This document shows positions 24,223 through 35,234 of a stretch of DNA of 64,000 bases, in pieces. Numbering within the stretch: the first letter of the stretch is position 1; each line of letters opens with the position of its first letter. The notes beneath the pieces were generated by a model, which was given only the letters and a program-made list of their open reading frames with translations, made no database searches and had not been told where the DNA came from. Origin of the DNA: Agrypnia vestita (Eukaryota; Arthropoda; Insecta; Trichoptera; Phryganeidae). The stretch covers positions 81,709 through 145,708 of the forward strand of contig JADDOH010001576.1 in NCBI GenBank assembly GCA_016648135.1, given 5' to 3'. Both the position numbers and the translations under genes were made by a program.

Positions 24223-24734
24223 ACTTCCTTTCTTTTAACTCGTGGCGTCTGCTTGCTTGCCGGCTTGCCGGGTGAAAAAACTTTGGATCAACTTTTAACC
24301 TTTTTCCCGTGATCCAATCGAGTTGAAACTTGGCAAGTAGACTCGTGGCGACGATCACGAAGATCTATCAAATTTAAGTTAAAAAAAAATAATAATTACA
24401 GTATAATTTCGGATTTTTAGAAATTTTATTGGTTTTTTCAAATTGGAATCATTAGAAAAGTTTGATTAGCAACGGCGGCCCGATACCGTCGCGGAATATT
24501 TTCTAAATTTGAATTACTCCGTCGGTATACATAATAGGTACTTCACTACGAATGTCGAAAATCTAAATTGACTGACAAATGTTTTTAGAATTTAATCTGC
24601 AAAGCATGAAGTATCCTATCAAAGATCAAAACATCTGACATTTTAGAAATATATTAAATTCCTGTAAGTTTAGTGTTATGTTATATGTTTTAATTCGTCT
24701 TTAATTTTTGTTATATTTTACAAAGAAAGGGAGT
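24223..24734. mobile_element. ACTCCC-terminus MITE, copy 2
   Basis: Begins ACTTCCTTTCTTTTAACTCG and ends CAAAGAAAGGGAGT. Nearly full length and collinear with 10707-11193. Confidence 0.85.
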
Positions 24735-24823
24735 ATGATAAAAACTTGGTTTTTACGGGTTACTTTTGTTCTGAATAAATTGCAACTTCACAATAAGAAT
24801 GTGCTCTTGGATACAATATTACA

Positions 24824-25045
24824 TCATTCATCTTCACGTGAATTCTCGCAAAACGTCATTTTATAAATCGAAAACAATTTGAATAATCCCTCGTCATCTG
24901 TATCCTCGACGCTTCTCGGAGACTGCTGGAGCCGAAGGTACGAGGAGCCAGCCCTGCCAAGCTGCCAGTCGGGGATTAGATCGTCTGGGAAATAGACTGT
25001 CATATCACAAAATTGCACGGATTGCATCCACTGCAGCGGAACCTA
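24824..25045 (-). other. Unassigned exon-like open frame
   Basis: After a plausible acceptor (GTGATTTAG), the minus frame reads VPLQWMQSVQFCDMTVYFPD, then DLIPDWQLGRAGSSYLRLQQ and SPRSVEDTDDEG, ending about 72 residues later. Composition and GC content stand out from the neighbours. No family recognised. It lies between a MITE and a SINE, so it may be an orphan exon or old transposon coding. Confidence 0.3.
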
Positions 25046-25083
25046 AATCACTAACCAACAAGACATAATGTAAGAAATGAGTA

Positions 25084-25264
25084 GCTTGTTCGTCTTGTGG
25101 TTGGACTCTCGCCTCGTGATCCAAAGGTCGCAGGTTCGAATCTCACTCCAGACAAGCAAGTTGGTCCTATTTTCATAGCACAAGCGTTTAGCTTAATTTG
25201 AAAAAAGTAAGAATATTGATGTGACACGAATTCCGTGTTCGCATCTCTATTAAAAAAAAAAAAA
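25084..25264 (+). mobile_element. tRNA-derived SINE with poly(A) tail
   Basis: A 74-nt tRNA-like head pairs GCTTGTT with GACAAGC. It has an A-box-like TTGTGGTTGGA and a B-box GGTTCGAATC. About 95 nt of unique body and an A-run at 25252-25264 follow. Confidence 0.75.
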
Positions 25265-25424
25265 CATAATAATTCGAGAATTAATATTTTTGAAAAACCG
25301 CTGTTGGTGATGTGCCGGATATCCGTATCCGTATCTGCGGATATCCGAGAGAGAGAAAAGATCTGTACCCGCTACTTTTTGGCGATTCTTTTAAGTTATT
25401 AAATTTCACAATCAAGTTGGTTTT

Positions 25425-25990
25425 TCGAATCCTCGAGAACATTCTTTTCATTTTTAGTGTTTAAGAGAAGTTCCATTATCCATGCTTGATCTATGAGAAG
25501 ATGCATGGAGAGATCCATGCTTGGAGTAAGCCTAAGAGATAGAATTAGAAATGACGAAATTAGGCGCAGAACTAGAGTAGTGGATATCATGGATCGTGTA
25601 GCGAAGCTAAAATGGCAATGGACAGGAAACGTTGCAAGACAGGATACTACAAGATGGCCTCCCAGAGCTCTGAAATGGAGACCTTGGGAAAATAAAAGAG
25701 GCATCGGAAGACCTCAAAAGAGATGGGCCGATGATATTGTCGCTGTGGGGGGAAAGAAATGGCTACAATTAGCCAACAACAGGAAAGAATGGAAAAATAA
25801 GGAAGAGGCCTATATCCAGCAGTGGAAAGACGAAGGCTGATGAAGAAGAAGAAGAAGGAGAAGTTTCCCGTCACTTCTAGGCTGTTCCAGGCGTCTCCCG
25901 AATGTTGTACATAATTCTAGAGTGCTGTGGGGTGTTCTAGAGCTTTCTATAGTGTCGTTCTAAAGTTACGTGTTACAAGGGATTCAGACA
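25425..25990 (+). repeat. Dispersed repeat interrupted by an RTE insertion
   Basis: The outer parts match 9265-9450 (CTCGAGAACATTCTTTTCAT, then CCCGTCACTTCTAGG and TGTGGGGTGTTCTAGAG). The interruption 25473-25857 is flanked by an 8-bp duplication GAGAAGTT. Confidence 0.7.
25473..25857 (+). pseudogene. 5'-truncated RTE LINE insertion with target duplication
   Basis: An open frame gives SMLGVSLRDRIRNDEIRRRT, then KLKWQWTGNVARQDTTRW, GIGRPQKRWADDI and KEEAYIQQWKDEG. This is the C-terminal end of an RTE/BovB-like ORF2. The tail is GATGAAGAAGAAGAAGAAG. Flanking GAGAAGTT at 25465-25472 and 25858-25865 marks the insertion. Confidence 0.85.
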
Positions 25991-26079
25991 GTTGTATTTA
26001 CAGCAGCAACTCCTTAATGATCATTTTTGGTGAATGTTCGTTGCTGATCGTAATAATATTTATATAAAAATGTCAAGCT

Positions 26080-26655
26080 TCGGTGGCTGGGTCATGTGGA
26101 GAGAATGTCCGAGCATCAAGCTCCAAAGTCCCTGCTGAACTCAAGGCCAATAGGGCGAAGGAGCTTAGGAAGGCCAAAATTAAGATGGAGTGACAACGTC
26201 CTCAAAGATATCTCTGCCTTAGAGCTTCGATACTAGAGAGAGCTGGCACTAGACCGAGATGAGTGGAGGAAAATTATTGAGGAGGCCAAGACACACCAAG
26301 GGTGATGATGAAAAATGTCAAGACCTGTAATTTGGTGGCGCGGAGGACATACGTACAGTCTAAATTAGGAGAGTTGATTCTAAGAGGAGTAGCGAGGGTC
26401 ACACGGACGGACAGAGTGAGAAGTGCGGACATAAGGCACACACTCGGCATGGAGCCTCTACTTTTACACAAGAGAAATCACAAATTACGAAATGAGGTGG
26501 CTTGGACATGTGCTAAGAATATCAGAAGAACGAGTACCAAAAAGCATCCTCTTGGCAACAGGATGGGTCTTGATCGGTTAACGCATACGGAAGCAGCGCA
26601 AGACGGGGGAGTATGGAAGCACCCTGTCAATTCTTTGGGTCTCCGACGCTACTAG
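26080..26655 (+). pseudogene. Two RTE-type LINE C-terminal remnants
   Basis: First remnant: LRWLGHVERMSEHQAPKSLL, then GRRSLGRPKLRWSDNV and WRKIIEEAKTHQG, joined across frames (26080-26303). Second remnant (26303-26655): VARVTRTDRVRSADIRHTLG with later decay. Both carry stops or shifts. Confidence 0.65.
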
Positions 26656-26729
26656 AGAAAGAGGATGAAAATGATGATGATGATTTTTATTTAAATTTTG
26701 TACTACACACACAATATTTGAGTTATTTA

Positions 26730-26970
26730 TTACTACTATAGTTTCGAGAGTAGTCCCTCTCATTATCAAGTATTTATAATCCCAATTATAATGATTTCGT
26801 TGTCTGTCTGTCCCGTAACTTCGTGTTACGTCTTTAACTTTTTTCGAATTTTTTTTTACTAAATTTTCTTTTTCGAATTTTTTCGACAATTGTTTTTTTT
26901 ACGATTTTTTTTAAACATTTATCCTTAAGTATCTGACATGTAAAAGTACCGTTATACGGGTTACAACCAG
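26730..26970. mobile_element. Penelope-like end joined to Helitron-like family 2
   Basis: At 26741-26769 the minus strand has TTGATAATGAGAGGGAC and CTCTCGAAACTATAG, the same family as 48546-48660. From 26785 the plus strand has GATTTCGTTGTCTGTCTGTC and ends CATGTAAAAGTACCGTTATA with GGGTTACAACCAGT, a decayed CTAG end. Confidence 0.5.
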
Positions 26971-27232
26971 TAAGAATACTTATTTCGTTGCCTGTCTGTC
27001 CGTAACGTCCGCAACTTGCTGGAGCTACGCCGGAATTACAACTTTAGATAATTAGAGTGTGACACGCAACCAGCGCGCAACACGCAAGTGACGTGCGGGG
27101 TGGGGTTGTTTTGACCTTGTTGCTGTTTTATTTATTTTATTTTTATTTTTAATTTAAAGACTATCGACAAGTCAGGATGACCCTAATGGATAATCATTTA
27201 GGACAAGGTGGTTAGTACAGTTACATTGTACA

Positions 27233-27487
27233 GTTTTTTCAGTTCAGTTTCAGTGCCGATAAATCGGCGTTTATTAGCTCAATAACTTTTATAACAGCTT
27301 GCATCAAAACACAATTAATGTTACGAATATTTGCAGAGTTTATGAATAAGATAGCAACAGATACAATATACAATTTTTTGTATGCAGGCCTTTATCGTTA
27401 CCTACCTCGCTAGGTACATAAAAATACCTGTTCTGAGGTAAGTAGCCATTCCATTCATTGAGACTCCATTTAAATATTTAATTTCAT
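27233..27487 (+). repeat. Inverted repeat arm, partner at 32422-32675
   Basis: About 250 bp are nearly identical, in opposite orientation, to 32422-32675. Shared blocks include CAGTGCCGATAAATCGGCG, GCATCAAAACACAATTAATG and TACCTACCTCGCTAGGTAC. The intervening 4.9 kb is retroelement debris. No coding. Either two insertions of one short element or a rearrangement. Confidence 0.85.
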
Positions 27488-27705
27488 GGTTACGTAATTA
27501 GAAGAATAAAAGAAAAATAACGTAAAGTAATTTAGAGTAAAAAGTATATAAAGTAAATAAGAATAAAAATATAAGTAAAGTAGTAAAAAAGTATATACAT
27601 ATATGAACAAACAAAAGTGTAAATAAGTAAATTAAAGTAAATTAATTCCAAGGTTGATAATATAAGAACAAAGTACAGAGTAAATGTTCAGTAAATACAG
27701 TATTG

Positions 27706-28330
27706 TTCATTTGAGCATCTCTTCCAGCTGATTTCTCCCAATATTGAATAGCCATTCAGTCAGCAATACACGGAATTTTAGATGTTTTGTAAATGTTATC
27801 TCTTTTGGTAATTTGTTATACATCCGTGGTCCTAAGAAAATTGAATGCCTTTGTGCAAAAGAAGTTTTCATACAGTAAAACGTTAATGCATTATACAATA
27901 TAAGTATAGAGCAATATGCGACTACAAGATGAACGAAGTTCACAATCTCCGCACGATACAATAGGCACGTAGGCTCCCAGGTCGACCAAGTAAAAAAATA
28001 CATACCTGCGTCTTGTGGCAGTAAATTTTTTTGTTTAGGTTGATTTCCGAAGAGTCCGTCTTACACGTTCAAATTATTCTCGGTCAGGAGTGATATAATT
28101 TCTCTCTTAAACTGAGGTTGTGTCATGTGAAATATGTCGATGTTCGGGTTACATGCCGTGACCTCGTTGTACTGGTTAAGCATTCTAGGTAGAGGAGAGA
28201 AATAACATACGTTGATGTTGTAGACCTTTGTGTGGAATAGTGTTTGGGATCTCAGAGACCGGGCAGGTATATTAGTATCTATTTGCGAGAGTGTTGAGGG
28301 CTTATAATATCTTTGCTGAAACGTGAGCAT
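27706..28330 (-). pseudogene. Two adjacent LINE reverse-transcriptase C-terminal fragments
   Basis: One (27706-28003) ends with HSIFLGPRMYNKLPKEITF. The other (28061-28330) contains IPARSLRSQTLFHTKVYNIN, then [15 protein letters not shown]. Both lack the catalytic domain. The second is the same family as 6597-6793. Confidence 0.7.
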
Positions 28331-28459
28331 TTGGCGCGCAGTAATTGATGCTACTGATTGCTGACGTATTCATAGTTCCGATAATTAATCTATGCAGCAC
28401 AGGCAAATCCGCAAATAACTTATTTTCTCCATTTAAAACGCATTGAGTCGCTCTGCATA

Positions 28460-28485
28460 TTTCTCTCTCTCTCTCTCTCTCTCAA
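28460..28485. repeat. (CT)n microsatellite
   Basis: A run of about 12 CT units. Confidence 0.9.
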
Positions 28486-28599
28486 AATTCTACCTTGCCC
28501 GGAACGATCGTTTTTATTTATTTACTTTTTATTTATTTATTGTAGGAAAAGTTAAAAACAACAACACAAAGGATTATCATTAAAGTAATACTGAAAAAA

Positions 28600-28915
28600 A
28601 ATCTACATTTCCAACAAAAGATCTCTTTAAATTGTTTCCAGTACCAAACGTAGATGATATTTTCAAGCAAGTTTCCATATTAAAAATATGTAAGAAAAAA
28701 ACCTTACAGAAAACCAAGAATATTTCAAACTTATGAGAAATGGAAACCAATTCATAATGCCTAAATGTAAAACAACCCAAATGCAGCATCACTATATTTA
28801 TAAAGCCATTAATTACTATAATAACTTACCTATCGAGATACGATGCATCAGTAACCTCTCGGAGCAAATAAAAAAAATTAAAATTTTCCTAAAATCAAAC
28901 TTAAGTTCATAAATC
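28600..28915 (+). pseudogene. LINE C-terminal fragment
   Basis: Reading across frames gives MPKCKTTQMQHHYIYKAIN, then YYNNLPIEIRCISNLSEQ and KIFLKSNLSS, a stop. The YNNLPxEI block is typical of LINE ORF2 ends. AT-rich 3' sequence follows to about 29200. Confidence 0.55.
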
Positions 28916-29394
28916 ATTTAAACCTATAGCTTTTTTCAAAATAACTCCTATACTTTCATTATCAATTTACCTTTTTACTGTATTAATAAATAACTTGTAT
29001 ACACTATGTACCTATATATTATAACAAGGAATAAGAACTGTGGCTCCCTCACCAGACTCAAGAGCTTCTCTTCACTGATGAGGTCTACATGACTACTAAG
29101 TATTTAAAAAAATGTTTAATCTAATATGTTATATATAAGAACTGTATTTGTACCATAAATTAAATAAATAAAAATCTTAAATTAACATACAAGAGATAAA
29201 AAATAGTAAATTATGCCAATTATAAACTTTCCACTTAAGATTAATTATTAAAGATAGTGTGACATTATGACAACTTATAGTTTCATTGTATATTTATAAG
29301 GGGTGGGAAGGGAGGAGTGGGATGTAGGATTAGGATAAAGGAAAGGAGTATGGGAGTATAAGGGGATATAAATTAAGTCAACTAGTTAGGGTGT

Positions 29395-29690
29395 TAATTC
29401 TCGTTTAATGTCCCGAATAGTCGAGTTAAAAACATCCATGTGGTTGTAATTTTTTACGTTAAATGAATTTGTGGATCTATAGATGAATGAGATTTGTTTA
29501 GAGTCGGTCTTGCAAAGAGGGTGATGAAAAGTAGGTGACTATCTGCTGTTACGATTTGGGATATGGAACGATACACGTTGGAGGAGATCTGGAGTATCAA
29601 CTAAATTGTGTGAGATTTTAAATAACATTGCAGAGTCTGCTATACTTCTACGGAAAGTTAAAGTCTGTATGTTAGTTAAAGCATTTTTCA
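29395..29690 (-). pseudogene. LINE reverse-transcriptase C-terminal fragment
   Basis: The minus frames yield FRRSIADSAMLFKISHNLVD, then TPDLLQRVSFHIPNRNSR and FIYRSTNSFNVKNYNHMDVF. This fits the KxxxxxLVDxPxLL pattern of LINE ends. Decayed. Confidence 0.6.
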
Positions 29691-29825
29691 GCATCTTCAT
29701 TGCTAACATCGAAACGAACGAAAATTAAGGCACTTTTGAAAGCGTTAAAACAAAACAGCTATTAATATCCTCTGCACCCGGCTCGCTAGCGGATTTTCCG
29801 AAAACAGAAGAGGAACGAAAGTAGA

Positions 29826-30235
29826 TTGAATGCAGTGGAGATGAGATCCCTTAGACGTATGTGTGGCAAATCCATGTATGATGGAGTAAAGAATGAAGAT
29901 ATTAGGAATGAATGTAAAGCTCATCGTAGCATAAAAATAGAGTCGCTCAGGTGGTTTGGGAATTTTGAGCGAATGAACGTAAAAAAGATATACAATGCAA
30001 GTGTTGACGGTGCCAGAAAGAGAGGGCGACCACGGAAGACGCGGCATGACCAGATTAACCAGACACTGGAAGATGGTCCCGTTAGAAGCCTCAACAACCG
30101 TCGAGCTTGCATGAAAAGATGTATAAATGTAGATGAGGCGAAAGTTGTATGTCAGGACAGAAGAGTATGGCGCTCTATCATCTCTGCCTACCCCCACGGG
30201 GAAACGGCGTGATGGTAAGTTAGTTAGTTAGTTAC
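29826..30235 (+). pseudogene. RTE-type LINE 3' end with (TTAG)n tail
   Basis: An open frame reads EMRSLRRMCGKSMYDGVKNE, then LRWFGNFERMN, GARKRGRPRKTRHDQI, MKRCINVDEAKVVCQDRRVW and SIISAYPHG. The tail is TAAGTTAGTTAGTTAGTTAC. Related copies are at 39085-39505 (plus) and 48751-49230 (minus). Confidence 0.8.
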
Positions 30236-30555
30236 ACTTTAATTAGTCAAGCCATGTACTAGAGTCTGGCGTTCTATCGTATGTTCCACTCCCGCGCGAG
30301 TTGGGTAAATCCCCTCCAAGCTGTCGAGGGCGCGCTAATTGGGTTCCGTGGAAATGACCAATTCTACATATTGTAATATAACACGGAGATGTGAATCGAT
30401 GCATGGTTGTGGGAAATCCCACGACAGAGACGAATTATATTTGGAGAAAGTGAAAAATTATTACTTTAATTATTAACGCACCGAATATCGAATTATATAG
30501 CTGGAACGAAGCTAGAGAAGGTACAAAGGTATTGTATACATGGGCTGCAACTTAA

Positions 30556-31130
30556 ATGAAAAAACCTTTGGTTGAAATCAAATGCCGTATAGAGCAAGCT
30601 CGTGCAACCTTTATCCGCATGAAAAAGATGTTCTGCAGTTATGATCTCAACCTAGGATTACGAATTCGAATGGTTAGATGCTACGTGTTTATTATTATTC
30701 TATGGAATAGAAGCATGGACGCTTACCGAAGAACTGATAAGGCGACTTGAGGCATTCGAGATGTGGATCTACAGAAGAATTCTCAAAATAGGCTGAATGG
30801 ACAGAGTTACGAATGAAGATGTTATGGCTCGGATGAATAAAGAAAAATAAGTTATTAAAACAATAAAAATCCGAAAACTTCAATATCTAGGACACGTGAT
30901 GAAACATCCAGAGAAATACGAGATCTTGCATCTCATAATGCAGGGAAAGATTGCCGGAAGTCGGGGCCCTGGAAGAAGGAGGACTTCATGGCTGAAAAAC
31001 TTGAGACAGTGGTTTGGCCAGTCTACTGTGGAGCTGTTTCGGGCCGCAGTAAACAAAGTCCGCATAGCCATCATGATAGCCAACGTCCGGTAAACGGACA
31101 GAGCACGAGAAGAAGAAGAATAATATCGAA
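30556..31130 (+). pseudogene. RTE/BovB-like LINE C-terminal remnant
   Basis: Fragments in sequence: EIKCRIEQARATFIRMKKMF, then RRLEAFEMWIYRRILKIG, then LQYLGHVMKHPEKYEILHLI and GRRRTSWLKNLRQWFG. This is the usual order for the end of BovB-like ORF2. Stops and a frame change lie between. The tail is AGAAGAAGAAGAA. Confidence 0.8.
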
Positions 31131-31391
31131 TGAATGAATGAACGAACAAATGATGTAAGAATGCGTTGTCATCGACATCAAGTCGATGTGCAAAATTTCA
31201 GCTCGATTGGATGACAAGAGTTTTGCACAGTAAATCAATAAAGACCGGCGGTAGACTTAATGTAAATGATATAAAAAAAATTAAAAAACATGTTTAGTAA
31301 AATGTTTTGGTGTAAAACGGTATTTATTTATTAATATGGAGTATTCACAAGTTCACAATTTCAATAACACAACAATATCTTGAATTATTTT

Positions 31392-31944
31392 AACTGGAGC
31401 TCAATTTACGAACGACTCCTGTAACAAACAATATATATATATATATATAAAAAGAAACCCGTGTTTCCCTATCCGCCAAGTTTTCTCCACAACCAGCCAC
31501 AACCACCCACCGGTGGTTATGGTGGTGGATAGTCCTTGGTGTCACATCGAAAATATGCGAGTTTGGTGGGGGTGGATGAGCGTGGGTGGGAGTGGGTGCC
31601 GAAAATGTGCTTTCTGGCACATTGTTTTGTTATGGGAAGGCCGCAAATGCTTCAGATTGTTTCAAAATAGGCGCGCTGATTGTGTTGGTGAGTCTAGAAG
31701 GTTCCGGAAAAACCTGCTCTAAAAAGTTCTGGAAGGAGAAGGTTCTAGAAAATTTCAGAAAGTTCTATAAGGTTCTAAACTGAGTGGCGGAATGTGTCGG
31801 TGTGTCTAGAAGGTTTCTGTACATTCGATAAATTTCTTAATGTTCTGGAAGGAAAATGTTCTAGAAGGTTCGCGAAAGTTCTATGACGATCCAAACAATG
31901 TACTAAAAATCTACGCGTGCGAAGCCGCGCGGGCACAGCTAGTA
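31392..31944 (+). mobile_element. Helitron-like family 1, copy A
   Basis: A (TA)n run near 31430-31450 is followed by AAACCCGTGTTTCCCTA. A body rich in AGAAGGTTCCGGAAAA and GTTCTGGAAGGAGAAG follows. The GC-rich terminus GCGAAGCCGCGCGGGCACAG ends CTAG before T. Related copies: 34700-35150 (inverted), 38684-38884 and 56963-57395 (inverted). No Rep/helicase frame, so non-autonomous. Confidence 0.6.
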
Positions 31945-32421
31945 TAATTTTAAAACCTAAAACGCTAAGCTAATCAACAGTGAGGCGGGAAAATAAACAG
32001 TAAATAAAAAAAGTGCGAAATGAAATATGAAAATAATAAGCCATAATAATACAAATAACTTTTAAAGCAACAGTCTCCCAAACGCTGGAATTTAAAAATG
32101 GATTTATTAATTACTGATTAATTAATTGAACAAACGTACAAGTCTCTTAACACTAACAGAATATTATTATGTCTAACCACGAAGTTAATGCTTTAAATAT
32201 TAATAATATCTCTTAACACTATTTAACTTAACGCTATTATTTAAATTAAACTGTTTCGCAAATTTATCACTCGTAAATAGACACTTTATAATAGTTTTAA
32301 CACTTTATTCACTAATCACTAGAACAATTCTTTCAATTTCTGCTCCGGTTTATTTCGCTACGTAAGAACTTTTTCCAGAATATTCGCTCAAATATCGCAC
32401 ATGGGTAAGTACTTCACTTAA

Positions 32422-32675
32422 TGAAATTAAATATTTAAATGGAGTCTCAATGAATGGAATGGCTACTCACCTCAGAACAGGTATTTTTATGTACCTAGCG
32501 AGGTAGGTAACGATAAAGGCCTGCATACAAAAAATTGTATATTGTATCTGTTGCTATCTTATTCATAAACTCTGCAAATATTCGTAACATTAATTGTGTT
32601 TTGATGCAAGCTGTTATAAAAGTTATTGAGCTAATAAACGCCGATTTATCGGCACTGAAACTGAACTGAAAAATT
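32422..32675 (-). repeat. Inverted repeat arm, partner at 27233-27487
   Basis: The complement of the left arm with very few differences. Outer and inner flanks are unrelated to those of the partner, so the shared unit ends sharply. Confidence 0.85.
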
Positions 32676-32689
32676 AACTGTCGCTTAGT

Positions 32690-32960
32690 TCGTAGCCTGA
32701 TGGTAACACTGTTTTCGCCTTGTGATTCGCCGCTAGAGCCGCGTCTTTGAAAACGTCAAAATAACAATGGCCCTCCGCGGCCTGGATCCGTATATTTATA
32801 CCCGATAACGTTGAATTTTTCGAACCTTTGAGACTTTTATAGTGTTTTCTCGCAAGTTCTCGTAATTTCCAGATGTTCCTGGAACTTTGGAGACGTCTGA
32901 CGAAAGCTGTAGTTTACACTAGGCTGTTCTGGAATCTTCGGTAGTATTGTGAACATTTCA
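32690..32960. repeat. Dispersed repeat, related to 9040-9460
   Basis: It carries AAAACGTCAAAATAACAATG and CCGCGGCCTGG as in the 9 kb copy, then TTCTAG-type blocks. The TTATCACTCGTAA portion lies further left, at about 32270-32350. Confidence 0.5.
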
Positions 32961-32968
32961 AACAACTG

Positions 32969-33268
32969 TCACTTGACATGTTTGATTCTTTTTAGCCTCG
33001 TTACAATATCAATACTTGTGGGGTTCACTAGTTCGTTACAAAACGTAGGTAACGTGTAGTTGCTCGCCAAATCAAGGTGTTCCCCTGCGATCTCGTATGA
33101 CATTGATTTTGAATACTTAGGGATCCTGATGCTAATCTTTTCCTGTAGATATGGACAGTTAGTTTTGCCAGAGATTAATTTTATTAAAAACACTACGTCG
33201 AAATATTCTCTTCTAAGTTTCAATGGGTGCAGGAGAGGTATTGGATGATTCAATTGTCTTCTACTCAA
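32969..33268 (-). pseudogene. LINE reverse-transcriptase C-terminal fragment
   Basis: The minus frame contains LKLRREYFDVVFLIKLISGK, then CPYLQEKISIRIPKYSKS. The LxxRRxxxDxxFLxKLxxG pattern is typical of LINE ORF2 thumb regions. Confidence 0.65.
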
Positions 33269-33387
33269 GAACTTTAAAATAATTCATTAGTATCTTTCAC
33301 TCCTATTAATATGCACTAAGTATTGGGGATATATTATATATAAAATATATAAAACTACATGTACTAGGAGTAGAGCTATATTCTGTC

Positions 33388-33851
33388 TATTGCTTGCCCA
33401 ACGTAACTTGGCGCGCGGCGAATTTTGAACTAAAACCCGCCCCGCCCGCACCCGGCGGTAACCCCTCGCCCTGTCATTTAGTTCAATTTTGTATTTGGTC
33501 GGGAGCTGTGACATCTTGATTACCAATATACACTGAATTATTATGTCCAAAACATCCTTAACAGTCCGGGATAGTGCAAGAACAATTGCCAATGAAGTAT
33601 TAAAGTTTTGCGAAGCTAAAAAAGCGAATAATGGACCGATATTACCGTCTGACAGTTTGACAGATAGAGCAGCCGCCTTTACTGCACGGTTTCTTTAGTG
33701 CTGCCCGACCAAATTTCTGTATTTAATACGACACCGTTCACCGGATATTCTGTACATTATGTATTGTGTAATAAATTTACACCCTGACAACTTCTGTTAC
33801 GCGACAGGGACGCCCTCCCTCGCACGCCAAGTTATAGTGGTACGTCTATAC
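33388..33851 (+). mobile_element. Non-autonomous DNA transposon with HTH-like relic, copy 2
   Basis: Over 90 percent similar by eye to 9573-10023, including both ends. The internal HTH-like frame (TVRDSARTIANEVLKFCEA) is better preserved than in copy 1. Confidence 0.75.
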
Positions 33852-34690
33852 TTTCCACTATGGGTGTATATTACATTAAACTATTCGATGAAATAAAATT
33901 TTGCACACGACATATTTACATCAATTGTCACCTGACACAACTGGGTCATCTACCTCCCTTTTAAAAATTAATCCAATTTGTAATTTTATTTCTTTCATTT
34001 TAAAAATGTAATATATTAAGTTATCGACCCCAGCACGCTATGGTACTACGTTGATGTACTGAATCAACATAATTGATTGAATTCACACAAAACACTAAAA
34101 ATGTCGAAGTTCGAGATTTTAGACTTTCAGGCGGTGAGGTAATTTTATTTTGCTCTCGTGTGAAATGTCCGATAAAATAACGCGTAATTAAATATATAAA
34201 ATGTTTCTGAAAAATAATTAAACTGATTTCGTAAAAAAAATTAATGATTATTGTATCGTCATCCGTAATACGCCTCTTTGCCAAATTTCAGAGTGATTGT
34301 TGGTCAGGAAGTGAATCTTTTAGGTTACTGTCACGGGGCGTGGCTGTGTGAGACAAATGAAAACACTAAAACCATTTGAAGTGTAATTTGTTCCCAAAAA
34401 GTCACTGGACATGAGTTCAATCGGAGTACCGTTTTCATATTTCACGTGATACACTGTTTTACGATGTTTTTATTGGTCTGGTCACTTTCTAGTAAACTTC
34501 TTTCAATGTTTTCACGTTAAAAGACATCTTGCTCCGGTAATTCCTTTGTTCGCTGTCGCTAGAATGTACGCTGGTCACACTGCGCTACGCCCCGTTGCTG
34601 ATATCGCGTGGGTTAACCGTCACGAATGGCTGATACTGCGTTGCGTGACACCTTTGTTTTTATATGTTAACTTGCTTGTTGGCCTGGCTT
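33852..34690. other. Unassigned, partly degraded repeat
   Basis: No gene recognised. The stretch 34440-34640 (for example GCCCCGTTGCTGATATCGCG) resembles the GC-richer part of the 9 kb dispersed repeat. Confidence 0.35.
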
Positions 34691-34699
34691 CGCCCGGGA

Positions 34700-35150
34700 C
34701 CATAATTCGGTGAGCATAGAATTGCGTTGGCGTCTCTTTTTTGTTGGTTTCGGCCCCTGTTCCAGAACTGTCTTGATCAGGTTTTTCCGGAACCTTCTAG
34801 ACTCACCGACATACTCCGCCACTCACTTTGAAACCTTACAGAACCTTCTTGAACTTTCTTCTTCCAGAACTTTCTAGAGCATTCGAGAACCTTCATGAAC
34901 TTTCTGGAACCTTCCAGACTCACCGACACAGCCGGCGGGCCCATTCTGAGATAATCTGAAGAATTCGCGGCCTTCCCATACATTAGAAGAATACATAGTT
35001 ACAATGTTAGAAGACATAGCGTCACCCACTCCCACCCAGTAGCTCCGCCACCCCCACCAAACTCTCTTACTTTCGATGGGTTATCAGTGGCTGGTTGTGA
35101 AGAAAATAAGGCGGGTAGGGAAACACGGGTTTCTTTTTATATATAAGTAT
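34700..35150 (-). mobile_element. Helitron-like family 1, copy B
   Basis: Inverted relative to 31392-31944. CCGGAACCTTCTAGACTCAC and AACACGGGTTTCTTTTTATA are shared. The CTAG end is not preserved. Confidence 0.55.
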
Positions 35151-35234
35151 ATTAGATTTCTTAGAGAGACTTATTACATAGATTGCGAGAGGCTTGTGGA
35201 ACGTTCTGGACGATTCCAAAGTAGTATTGTGGTG

